Of a stretch of 16,682 bases of DNA, positions 5,903 to 12,957 are shown one piece after another. The stretch lies in contig JAMCTM010000042.1 of the NCBI GenBank assembly GCA_023379465.1, positions 1 through 16,682 of the forward strand, in the 5' to 3' direction. Under the pieces are notes generated by a model. It did not search any database, had not been told where the DNA came from, and saw only the letters and a list, made by a program, of their open reading frames with translations. Every line of letters begins with the position of its first letter. The stretch's first letter is position 1. Both the position numbers and the translations under genes were made by a program. Source of the DNA: Patescibacteria group bacterium (lineage in GTDB: Bacteria; Patescibacteria; Microgenomatia; Levybacterales; UBA12049).

Positions 5903-7702
5903 ATGCTGATTGATTTTTTCGCCGGTTTGTCATTTTATATAATTCCTTATTTAACTGGTAGATTCTTCACTAAGAAAATCTTTCAGGCATGGGTTATAGG
6001 CGCTTTTTGGTGGTTTATTTTATATTTTACGATTCATGCTATTCTAGGGATCTTAAAAATAAATAGCTTTTCCTTGGTAATCCGCGACCTGGCAGTAGGA
6101 ATAAGTATTCTGTCAATCTTTAATATTGGTTATTCTTGTTTAAGAAAAGGGCTGAAAATTGATTTTAAAAAGCTTCCGATAGGGGTTTTTTTGTTGGGTT
6201 TTACCCTGCGATATCAAATCTGCCAAGGGAACAGAAATACTCCATATCCCCTAGAGCTGAATTGGGACATATATGAGCATATCACCTTGGCAGATTTGAT
6301 ATCGCAGGGTAAATTGTCATTTTTTACTTCTCAAATCTCGGATACCTTTACTTTTAACAGTTATTCCCCTTTATTTGGAATCCTTTTGTCTTTACCCAAG
6401 ATTATGTTTCAAAGAAATCTGTTGGGAATTTATTGGTGGCTTGGGTATTGGCATTATTTTTTGACCGCGCTGGCATCTTATCTTATTGCCCAAAGGGTAT
6501 TCAGGGATAGATTTTTGGCGATTATGGCAGTTATTGTGTCTTCTTTAGTTTTTGAAAGCGTAGAGGTTTATACGAGTCTATTCTTGATTCCCCAGACTTT
6601 GGTTGCGCTAATAACTATTTTAGTAGCTCTCGAGGTTAAAGAATACAAAAAGATAAGTTTGCTGATTACGGCTTTGGTGATTTTTTTAATGCATTATATA
6701 GTCGGACCCCTATGTCTTTTGGTACTGGCGGTATTATATTTAGCTCCGAGATTACCGATTACTTTAAATTTTTTGAATAGAATGATTATTTTGGGAGCAT
6801 TAGCTTTTATAGCCTCTTTAGGGCTAAATTTTGTTGGCAGGTGGTCTACACTTGCCATCGAGGAGGCTTCGCATTTTGATTTTTCGCTTGCCAAAAAAGC
6901 GGGTTTTGTTTTGGATTGGTATGGATTTTTTCTCATATTTGTCCTAATAGGCTTTTTAAATATCTTAAAAAACAGGAATTTTTTCCAAAAGATTGTTTTA
7001 ATTCTCGCGCTTTTTGTTTCAGCCGTCTCTTTTGCGCCTTTTTCTTATTTTTTAAAGTTTTACGTGTTAGGACACTATCTGACAAACCTTATAATTGTCG
7101 CCGGAATTGGAGCTTTGGTTGCTGATTTTTCTTTCCTCTCCAGGACCTTCTCCGCTTTGTGGCTGACAGCAGTTCTTCTTATTGTCTTTTACAAGAATCA
7201 GATTGTCTATAAAGAGCCTTTGCATTTTGGAAACTATGTAACGCAGATTTCAAAAGAGGAAATAAACGCTTCGGATTGGCTTGCCTCTTATAACAAGGGA
7301 AACAGTTTTTTGGTCAGCGATCCAAGCACGCAGTATATTCTAGAGGCGGTTTCGGGGGTCAATAGCCAAGGAGGAGTATATATGAATCTTAGAACAAGAA
7401 AGACATTGGAGGCTATCAATGAATCCTACAATTCCGGGCTCATAAAGGAGAAATTGCTGAGCATTAAAGACGTTATAGCAAGCGATAACGCGGTTGGCAG
7501 AAAAGTACTGTTTGCGGTTGGAGGAAGATACTTTGCCTGGCAGAGGCTGCCTGCCTACCAAAAAGAAAGCACTTTTTATAACATTTGGTCGCCTCGGGCG
7601 ATTAGCCATAACGATAAGGCTTATGTTAATTTTTTAAAGAATAGTCAGGGGTTCAGGCTTCTTTACGAAAATAGTCAAATAGCCATATTTAAAGTTTTAT
7701 GA
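5903..7702 (+). CDS. Multi-pass GT-C-like glycosyltransferase (PMT/STT3-type topology)
   Basis: A 599-residue protein with about ten or more hydrophobic segments from residue 5 to about 430, then a soluble C-terminal domain (about 440-599) that should lie outside the membrane. The first large loop has NWDIYEHITLADLISQGK at 120-137; its acidic residues and histidine (D122, E125, H126), followed by a helix ending in Gly, fit the first-loop catalytic motif of GT-C enzymes that use lipid-linked sugars. Family assignment is by topology and this motif only. The DPM1-like enzyme at 4339-5064 could supply the donor. The gene contains a perfect 29-bp inverted repeat (6200-6228 and 6285-6313) spanning residues 100-137. 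It overlaps the GT4 gene by ATGA. Confidence 0.75.
   Translation: MLIDFFAGLSFYIIPYLTGRFFTKKIFQAWVIGAFWWFILYFTIHAILGILKINSFSLVIRDLAVGISILSIFNIGYSCLRKGLKIDFKKLPIGVFLLGFTLRYQICQGNRNTPYPLELNWDIYEHITLADLISQGKLSFFTSQISDTFTFNSYSPLFGILLSLPKIMFQRNLLGIYWWLGYWHYFLTALASYLIAQRVFRDRFLAIMAVIVSSLVFESVEVYTSLFLIPQTLVALITILVALEVKEYKKISLLITALVIFLMHYIVGPLCLLVLAVLYLAPRLPITLNFLNRMIILGALAFIASLGLNFVGRWSTLAIEEASHFDFSLAKKAGFVLDWYGFFLIFVLIGFLNILKNRNFFQKIVLILALFVSAVSFAPFSYFLKFYVLGHYLTNLIIVAGIGALVADFSFLSRTFSALWLTAVLLIVFYKNQIVYKEPLHFGNYVTQISKEEINASDWLASYNKGNSFLVSDPSTQYILEAVSGVNSQGGVYMNLRTRKTLEAINESYNSGLIKEKLLSIKDVIASDNAVGRKVLFAVGGRYFAWQRLPAYQKESTFYNIWSPRAISHNDKAYVNFLKNSQGFRLLYENSQIAIFKVL
6200..6313. repeat. Perfect 29-bp inverted repeat within the GT-C-like gene
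   Basis: Bases 6200-6228 are the exact reverse complement of 6285-6313, with 56 bases between. Both arms are coding: the left arm gives FTLRYQICQ (residues 100-108), the right arm TLADLISQGK (128-137). Such a long perfect repeat is not expected by chance. If the 56-base centre were flipped, the frame would read GDMLIYVPIQL and then a TAG stop. The cause could be polymerase template switching, an invertible switch or an assembly error. Confidence 0.9.
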
Positions 7703-8811
7703 AAAAGATTCTGGTTATCACTCCATTTTTCTATCCTCACATAGGCGGCAGCGAGCGCTATATGGAAGATTTGTATGCGTTTTTAAAAGAAAGACATCCG
7801 GAAGTTTCCGTTGACGTGCTTTGCTATAACACCGATCAGGTCAAAGAGCGGGAAAAGTACAGAGGGCTGAATATTTACAGAATTTCCTGTTATACGATTC
7901 TACCTGGTCAATTTTGCCTGCCTAGGCCTTTCTCCTTATTTAAGTTTCTGATTAAGCATAATTCTTATCATCTTATACATTGTTCAACCAGGTTTTTTGA
8001 TTCTTCTTGGTGGGCGGTCTTCTTTGCTTTTTTAATAAGAGCCCGAATAGTCTTAACAGATCATTGTGCCAATCATCCTGCAACCTCAAGCAGATTTATA
8101 AACACAGCGGTAAAGGTTATAGAGGCTTCTCTTGTTAAGATTTCTCTTCCTTTTTATAGCGAGATATTCGCCGAAAACAGGAAAACGCAAAGGTTTTTGA
8201 GAAAGGCTTTTGGGGTTAAATCCAAGCTTGCCTACCCGGGTTTGGATTACTTTACAGATAGAAAATCCAAGGCCTCGCATGGAAAAAAGAAGAGACTTAA
8301 GATTGCTTATGTCGGCAGAATAATTGAGTCAAAGGGGGTAAATCTATTGTTTGAGATTGCCGGGGAAATTCCCGGTGCCGATTTCGTTTTTGCCGGAGAA
8401 GGGGAGCTGGCTAAAAAATTAAAGCGGCAGGCGGCAAGATTTAAGATGAATAACATTTCTGTTCTTGGCGGGATTCCCAAATCGGAGGTTTTAGAACTTC
8501 TTAGGTCTTCGGATATCTTTGCCTACCCTTCATGGCATAGCGAGGGACTGCCCCTTGCTTTAATTGAGGCAGGAGCTATGGGATTGCCTGTTCTGGCAAC
8601 AGATAGCGGGGCGATAAATGAGCTGATTAAAGACGGACAAACAGGGATTCTGGTTAAAAAGAGTGATCCACGGGCTTTTAGAAGGGGATTGGAGAGGCTT
8701 TTGGATGATTCAAATCTAAGAGAAAAGCTTGGCGGAAATCTTCGGAGATTTATTCTGAAAAACTTCTCTTGGGAAAATGCCGCCAGTTTCATTCTCCGCA
8801 ACCTTAAGTAA
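7699..8811 (+). CDS. Family 4 glycosyltransferase (GT-B fold)
   Basis: A 370-residue GT4 enzyme, full length for the family. The N-terminal acceptor half opens with ILVITPFFYPHIGGSERY (4-21), the typical glycine-rich start. The C-terminal donor-binding half has YVGRIIESKGVNLLFEI from about residue 203, FAGEGEL at about 234, and the E-x7-E region EGLPLALIEA at about 282-291, followed by GLPVLATDSGAINELI. These enzymes transfer a sugar from a nucleotide donor to a lipid or glycan at the inner face of the membrane. The start is fixed by the ATGA overlap with the GT-C-like gene. No membrane helix is apparent. The donor sugar cannot be predicted. Confidence 0.95.
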   Translation: MKKILVITPFFYPHIGGSERYMEDLYAFLKERHPEVSVDVLCYNTDQVKEREKYRGLNIYRISCYTILPGQFCLPRPFSLFKFLIKHNSYHLIHCSTRFFDSSWWAVFFAFLIRARIVLTDHCANHPATSSRFINTAVKVIEASLVKISLPFYSEIFAENRKTQRFLRKAFGVKSKLAYPGLDYFTDRKSKASHGKKKRLKIAYVGRIIESKGVNLLFEIAGEIPGADFVFAGEGELAKKLKRQAARFKMNNISVLGGIPKSEVLELLRSSDIFAYPSWHSEGLPLALIEAGAMGLPVLATDSGAINELIKDGQTGILVKKSDPRAFRRGLERLLDDSNLREKLGGNLRRFILKNFSWENAASFILRNLK

Positions 8812-8839
8812 AAATACGCGCCTTTTAAGGCGCGTATTT
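8812..8839. terminator. Strong bidirectional terminator
   Basis: Bases 8812-8824 pair perfectly with 8827-8839 around a two-base TT centre, a GC-rich core flanked by A/T so that each strand ends in a T-rich tract. It begins directly after the GT4 stop (8809-8811) and lies 26 bases from the stop of the convergent exported-protein gene, so it can end both operons. Confidence 0.88.
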
Positions 8840-8865
8840 GTGTATTTAAAAGATAGTAGAAAAGA

Positions 8866-9975
8866 TCATTTTTCAGCTACCCTTGGTTTAATAACTTCAT
8901 TCCTAGGTAAAGGATTTTCTCCTTTAAGCTCGGGATGATCATTGGGACCGCGTTCTATCTTTACCTCTGTTGGCTGCATCCCATTGCCCTGTGCGGGCAT
9001 ATTGAACACAAATCCGACTCGTACATCATGATTTCCATGAGTCGCAGGAATTTCGAACGCAGCGATTCCTTGCTCGTTAGCTCTGTAGATTACAGGCGAT
9101 CCGTCCGGCCAGGTTAAAATCTTTCCCGTATCGGGATCCACAACCCATATTTCTTCCCCAGGTTTTAAGCCATGGAAATTATATTGCATCTCCCAGGCGG
9201 AATTTTGTTCAAATCTGCCGGTTTTAGGATCTTTCCCCCAGGCACCTTCTTTTTGGTGCTTATCAAGCTGCATAACCGCAACCATAACCCTGCCGCCCCT
9301 TCTGGATGTGACGATCAATTCTCCCACATTTCCATGCGTGGTAAGAGCCGCCGCATCAGGATCAATGTTTTCAAAGGCAAAAGGGTACCGTGGGCCAACG
9401 CCTCGCCAGTTGTGAGCCGCATCTGCCTCGGTCTCGTCATATGCAGGCAGCATCCATCGTCCTTCTTGGTACCGCGGGAATCTTCCGTCTCTTGTTAAAC
9501 TTCTGACCATATCCCCGGAAATCACCAGAGGGACTGGAATTGGTTTGGCCAGTTGATTTTTTTCTAATCTTTCGGCGCCAGAACGCGCCTCGGTTGTTGT
9601 TGTTGACGTTGCCGTTACTGACGATTCAACCGATGTTGATGTTGTCTCGGCAGTCGAAGCCGTTTGCGTGCTGGTTGTTTCGGTTGTTTTTGCTCCCTCT
9701 GCGTTAACAACGGTAACCTTTATGGCCGGGGTTACGGTTGAAGTTCTTTCAAGCACCATTCTTGCCGGCGTAGGTGTTGCCGCTGCCGCTGTTGCTACTT
9801 CCAAGGAAGTAGACGTGTCCAGTTGCTGCGTTTGAGCGGTTGGTGTTTTTTGCCCTTCAACTACTGACTGCGGCTCGCATGCCTTTAGAGAAACTGCCGT
9901 AATAGCTCCTCCCACTAGTCCTGATCCAACCCCCACCAGGCCAATTCTTTTAACAAGTTCTTTTATATTTGCCAT
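8866..9975 (-). CDS. Exported protein with Ser/Thr-rich linker and unrecognised C-terminal domain
   Basis: A 369-residue protein. The N-terminus (MANIKELVKRIG, then a hydrophobic stretch to about residue 30) is a signal sequence. LKAC at 30-33 resembles a lipobox, but lysine at -2 is unusual, so lipidation is uncertain. Residues about 40-135 are a low-complexity Thr/Ser/Ala linker of the type that crosses or spaces a cell wall. The C-terminal part (about 140-369) is a compact, beta-rich domain (GELIVTSRRGGRVMVAVMQL, GEEIWVVDPDTGKILTWPDG, HDVRVGFVFNMPAQGNG) that I do not recognise. The start has a perfect AGGAGGTG ribosome binding site, rare in this window, and shares its start region with the next upstream gene. 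It is the last gene of the exported-protein operon. Confidence 0.78.
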   Translation of the reverse strand: MANIKELVKRIGLVGVGSGLVGGAITAVSLKACEPQSVVEGQKTPTAQTQQLDTSTSLEVATAAAATPTPARMVLERTSTVTPAIKVTVVNAEGAKTTETTSTQTASTAETTSTSVESSVTATSTTTTEARSGAERLEKNQLAKPIPVPLVISGDMVRSLTRDGRFPRYQEGRWMLPAYDETEADAAHNWRGVGPRYPFAFENIDPDAAALTTHGNVGELIVTSRRGGRVMVAVMQLDKHQKEGAWGKDPKTGRFEQNSAWEMQYNFHGLKPGEEIWVVDPDTGKILTWPDGSPVIYRANEQGIAAFEIPATHGNHDVRVGFVFNMPAQGNGMQPTEVKIERGPNDHPELKGENPLPRNEVIKPRVAEK

Positions 9976-9990
9976 TATTTTTCACCTCCT
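9958..9990 (-). repeat. Start-module repeat, copy 1
   Basis: A 33-base segment covering the ribosome binding site, ATG and codons for MANIKE. It matches 10653-10685 at 31 of 33 bases. Sequence similarity ends soon after, so the shared part is the translation-initiation region plus the start of the signal peptide. Confidence 0.8.
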
Positions 9991-10010
9991 AGTTCCTAAT
10001 AATATTTGTC

Positions 10011-10063
10011 CGTTTAGGATATCAACCCCTAACGTAAGTCCCGAAAAGGTATTCTTCCGAGAC
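10011..10063 (-). promoter_or_regulatory. Structured intergenic leader between the two MANIKE genes
   Basis: Two hairpins can form in the 100-base gap upstream of the 8866-9975 gene: 10058-10063 with 10038-10043 (six pairs including a G-U wobble on the minus strand), and 10028-10034 with 10011-10018 (seven pairs, one bulge). An ACGT shared by the two arms (10032-10035, and again at 10062-10065) could allow alternative pairing. No clear promoter or T-run is present. It may tune or process the downstream message; the stems are short. Confidence 0.3.
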
Positions 10064-10076
10064 GTTCTATAAAATT

Positions 10077-10670
10077 TTATCGCTTAATAACCTTTTCTGT
10101 AACCACATCGTATACACTTTGGTTAGGATTGTTAGGATTTATTCGCGCATCGAATACTGCTACGGTTATATCGGAGCAGCCGTTAGGCAAACCGCAATTT
10201 CCGGGACCTTCTGTTAATTGGGCTTGAAATTCGGCAGTTTTTACCGCGTCCGTAAGCATTCCGCCAAAATCCTTCTGTGTAGTGCGCGCATTAACCATTA
10301 AGCCTGTTCCTTTTCCGGTTTTAAGTGTTGCGTCCTTTACATCTTGCGCCGCGACAATTTCTACTATTACAGCTCCTTGGTTTGTTTCCGGCTCTACTCT
10401 TATTCCGCCAACTTCAGCCCCGTCGCCTACCCACGCTCTTATATCTCCTTGTTTCATGTTTCCTCTTATTTCTACGCCGCCTCCCGGAGGCGGGACCAAA
10501 GCCATGGTAGTTTCCGGGTCGTAAATTACTGTTTCGCTTGGCCTTAGCGCTTCGGCGTGCGCGCTACCAACCAATACTCCTTGCTCAGCAACAAGAGGAG
10601 TTGTTGTTGTCGCTATGCCTATGCTTGCTGCCATAACGCCTCTTTGAATTATTTCTTTTATATTTGCCAT
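10077..10670 (-). CDS. Exported protein of unknown function (MANIKE paralogous start)
   Basis: A 197-residue protein with an N-terminal signal peptide: MANIKEIIQRG, a hydrophobic core, then likely cleavage after GSAHA at about residues 35-39. The mature part is acidic to neutral and beta-rich, with PPPGGGVEIRG at about 59-69 and a possible disulphide pair in GNCGLPNGCSD (about 157-167). No family is recognised. Its ATG overlaps the stop of the upstream DUF11-like gene (TAATG), and the ribosome binding site GGGGGTGA lies within that gene's end, so translation is coupled. Its first six residues and its initiation region match those of the next gene downstream, but the mature parts do not look homologous by eye. 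Confidence 0.75.
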   Translation of the reverse strand: MANIKEIIQRGVMAASIGIATTTTPLVAEQGVLVGSAHAEALRPSETVIYDPETTMALVPPPGGGVEIRGNMKQGDIRAWVGDGAEVGGIRVEPETNQGAVIVEIVAAQDVKDATLKTGKGTGLMVNARTTQKDFGGMLTDAVKTAEFQAQLTEGPGNCGLPNGCSDITVAVFDARINPNNPNQSVYDVVTEKVIKR

Positions 10671-10685
10671 TATCTTTCACCCCCT
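10653..10685 (-). repeat. Start-module repeat, copy 2
   Basis: Partner of 9958-9990: 33 bases spanning ribosome binding site, ATG and codons for MANIKE, with two differences. The outer edge of this copy lies inside the end of the upstream DUF11-like gene, so its last codons are constrained by the repeat. Confidence 0.8.
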
Positions 10686-11380
10686 TCTTTAAGAGTACTA
10701 TTTATAGATAGTCTTTTTAAGATTAAGCCCAAAAAGCCGCTTGGAATAAGCGCCAGAAGAGGCAGAGCCTCCGGTCCTGTGGGCGGAGTAACGGTAATCC
10801 TGGTTGGAGGCATAACAGGCAGACCGCCTTTGGTGGTTGCAATCTGATTTTGAATACAAAACTGGGCATTATCCTGGCTTTGGCTGTTGCCTGCTGCGGC
10901 CACAGCCTGATTAACCACGCAAAGAGTGCTGGCGTTTTGGGGAAGATTTGAGCTTATTTTTCCGACAACGGTATATGTTTTTGTTTGATTGGGATCCAGT
11001 TGGTCAATAGTAAAACTTAGATTTTTTGATTTAGCGTCAAAGTTTCCAGGGCCCGAAACAAAATCCACAAACTGGGGGAAAATATCTGAGACATCAATAT
11101 TAGACAGAGAAGTATTGCCGGTGTTTGTTACTGCTATTTGAAAGGTTACGTTCTGTCCCGGAGTATATTTGGGATCATTGATTGAAAGATTGTCAACAAA
11201 GTTTCCGGTTTGGGGATCCTGCACTGTTTTGTTAATGCTGATACTTGGGCTTTGCACGCAGGTTTGGCCTCCGCCGTAAATCGGCTGGCAGGAGGTGTCT
11301 CCAAAAGCAGGGACAGAAGATAAAACGGTTATTAATAGAAGAAACGCTACCCCTCCCAATATATTTTTATAGATTTTCAT
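10670..11380 (-). CDS. Surface protein with DUF11-like repeat domain and C-terminal anchor
   Basis: From the ATG at 11380 the product has 236 residues. It has a signal peptide (MKIYKNILGGVAFLLLITVLSSVPAFG, cleavage near residue 27) and an immunoglobulin-like DUF11/CARDB-type domain at about 60-150. The usual pattern is visible: YTPGQNVTFQIAVTNTGNTS, then the ISV-type strand NIDVSDIFPQFVDFVSG and LDPNQTKTYTVVGK. A Pro/Thr segment (MPPTRITVTPPTGPEA) and a short hydrophobic helix (ALPLLALIPSGFLGLIL) followed by KR resemble a C-terminal membrane anchor. The frame is open to 11443, but the promoter at 11435-11463 puts the transcript start downstream of that codon, so 11380 is preferred. It heads a three-gene operon of exported proteins. 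Confidence 0.83.
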   Translation of the reverse strand: MKIYKNILGGVAFLLLITVLSSVPAFGDTSCQPIYGGGQTCVQSPSISINKTVQDPQTGNFVDNLSINDPKYTPGQNVTFQIAVTNTGNTSLSNIDVSDIFPQFVDFVSGPGNFDAKSKNLSFTIDQLDPNQTKTYTVVGKISSNLPQNASTLCVVNQAVAAAGNSQSQDNAQFCIQNQIATTKGGLPVMPPTRITVTPPTGPEALPLLALIPSGFLGLILKRLSINSTLKEGGER

Positions 11381-11434
11381 AATTTTAAATAACTTATAAT
11401 CAGTAAAATCTAAAAGATTGGGCAGAGTTGTTGG

Positions 11435-11463
11435 AGTATACACTATTTTTATCCACTTGACAA
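11435..11463 (-). promoter_or_regulatory. Promoter of the exported-protein operon
   Basis: On the minus strand TTGTCA (11463-11458) is 17 bases from TATACT (11440-11435), ten of twelve bases matching consensus. The start site is expected near 11428, giving a leader of about 48 bases to the ATG at 11380. It excludes the GTG at 11443 as start codon because that codon overlaps the -10 box. Confidence 0.65.
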
Positions 11464-11529
11464 GAGGGAAAATAGGATGTAAGATAAACCTTGAAATTCA
11501 TTTTGTCCTTCCGAAACGATTACCCACGG

Positions 11530-11656
11530 CAGAAACTCAAAGCTCAAATGTCAAAACTCAAAACCACAACTCAAAAGTAAAAAGTTAGGACTATATGGTC
11601 TTATAACTTTTGAATTTTAACTTGTATTTTTGAATTTTAATTTTTGATTTTTTAAA
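11530..11656. repeat. A/T-rich quasi-palindrome with TCAAAA repeats, upstream of rho
   Basis: The left arm repeats CTCAAA/GTCAAAA units; the right arm is their imperfect reverse complement, with TTTTGAATTTTAA twice (11608-11620 and 11628-11640). The centre is a tighter palindrome, AAAGTTA...TAACTTT, around 11580-11610. It occupies most of the gap between the divergent operons, ends just before the rho ATG and probably includes the rho leader. No clean promoter could be assigned within it. Confidence 0.6.
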
Positions 11657-11658
11657 CC

Positions 11659-12951
11659 ATGGTTTATATAAAAAAAAGTTTAACAGAGGTTAAAACGGTT
11701 AACAAAGAGCCTTCGGTAAAGGATCTTGTCGGGGGAGAGCCTAAGGCCGATTTTCCTCCGGAGCCTTCGCGGGAGGCCAGTGTTGTCGCCAAGCCTTCTT
11801 TTGCTTTGCGCAATAACGGCAATATTAGGCAGGGTTTTGATAACGCGGTTACAGAGAATGTAGAGGGTGTTTTAGAGATCCAGCCGGAAGGACACGGATT
11901 TTTGAGACCAAAATTTATTCCATCTTCTCGGGATATCTATATTTCGCAGTCTCAAATCAGAAGATTCCTGCTTAGGCCGGGTGATTTGGTTTCTGGCCTT
12001 GCCCGCCCGCCTAAAGACATGGAGCGCTACTTTGGGCTTCTCAAGGTTGAGAAGGTCAACGGCGTTTTGGCTGACGAATCAATCAGAAGGCCCCATTTTG
12101 ACGATCTAACCCCTATCTATCCCAAAAAACAGATCGTTAAATCAACCGATAAACTTCCTTTGTCAGCCAGAATAATTGATCTTATTTCTCCGATTGGATT
12201 TGGCCAGCGCGGCATGATTGTTTCGCCTCCTAAGGCCGGCAAAACGACTATTCTTAAAGAGATAGCCTCCGGCATTTCCAAAAACTTTCCCGAAGTTCAT
12301 CTTATGGCCGCTTTGATAGGAGAGCGGCCCGAGGAGGTAACCGATATCAGTCAGTCGGTTAAAGGCGATGTGGTTGCCTCTAACTTTGACGAGCCGCCGG
12401 AAAACCAGACAAGGGTGGCGGAAATAACCCTTGATCGGGCAAAGAGGCTGGTTGAAAAAGGCATAGACGTTGTGATACTTTTGGATTCGGTAACAAGGCT
12501 TGCCCGGGCCTATAATCTTTCGGTAGCGCCGTCGGGCAGAACTCTTTCCGGCGGATTTGATCCGGCCGCTCTCTGGCCTGCCAAGAGGTTTTTCGGCGCG
12601 GCCAGAAATTGCCAGGAAGGCGGCTCATTGACGATTATTGGAACAGCCCTGGTTGACACCGGCAGCCGTATGGACGATCTTATTTACGAAGAATTTAAAG
12701 GCACGGGCAACATGGAGCTTCATCTGGACAGAAGGCTGGCGGATAAGCGCGTCTTTCCGGCGATTGACGTTGAGCGCTCCGGCACAAGACAGGAGGAGTT
12801 AATCGTCGCGGAAAAAAATCTTAAAAAAATAGTTACCATGAGACGGATGATCGCTCTTCTTGAGCCCATGGAAAGAACATCGGCGATTATTGAACGTTTG
12901 TCCAAAACCGAAACAAACGAAGAATTTCTGGAAAGCCTGAATAAAGGGTAG
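11659..12951 (+). CDS. rho: Transcription termination factor Rho
   Basis: A complete Rho of 430 residues. The primary RNA-binding cold-shock-like domain spans about 62-130 (GVLEIQPEGHGFLR at 70-83). The ATPase motor has Walker A SPPKAGKT at 189-196, Walker B VVILLDS at 271-277 followed by VTRLARAYN, the Q-loop in LSGGFDPAALWPAKRFFGAARN from 296, and the R-loop in GTALVDTGSRMDDLIYEEFKGTGNMELHL from 328. Rho is a hexameric RNA translocase that ends transcription of untranslated RNA. The first 55 residues are polar, Pro/Glu/Lys-rich and replace the standard N-terminal helical bundle, as often seen in lineage-specific Rho proteins. The start is the ATG at 11659, without a Shine-Dalgarno site. The gene is followed after 6 bp by the M23 gene. 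Confidence 0.97.
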   Translation: MVYIKKSLTEVKTVNKEPSVKDLVGGEPKADFPPEPSREASVVAKPSFALRNNGNIRQGFDNAVTENVEGVLEIQPEGHGFLRPKFIPSSRDIYISQSQIRRFLLRPGDLVSGLARPPKDMERYFGLLKVEKVNGVLADESIRRPHFDDLTPIYPKKQIVKSTDKLPLSARIIDLISPIGFGQRGMIVSPPKAGKTTILKEIASGISKNFPEVHLMAALIGERPEEVTDISQSVKGDVVASNFDEPPENQTRVAEITLDRAKRLVEKGIDVVILLDSVTRLARAYNLSVAPSGRTLSGGFDPAALWPAKRFFGAARNCQEGGSLTIIGTALVDTGSRMDDLIYEEFKGTGNMELHLDRRLADKRVFPAIDVERSGTRQEELIVAEKNLKKIVTMRRMIALLEPMERTSAIIERLSKTETNEEFLESLNKG

Positions 12952-12957
12952 AGGGAT

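Noticed and set aside
10282..10847. Several + strand open frames opposite the exported-protein genes
   Set aside because: They are shadows of the minus-strand genes, overlap one another and have no promoter or ribosome binding site.
11381..11443. Upstream GTG start for the DUF11-like gene
   Set aside because: The GTG overlaps the -10 box of the operon promoter, and the signal peptide begins cleanly at the ATG at 11380.
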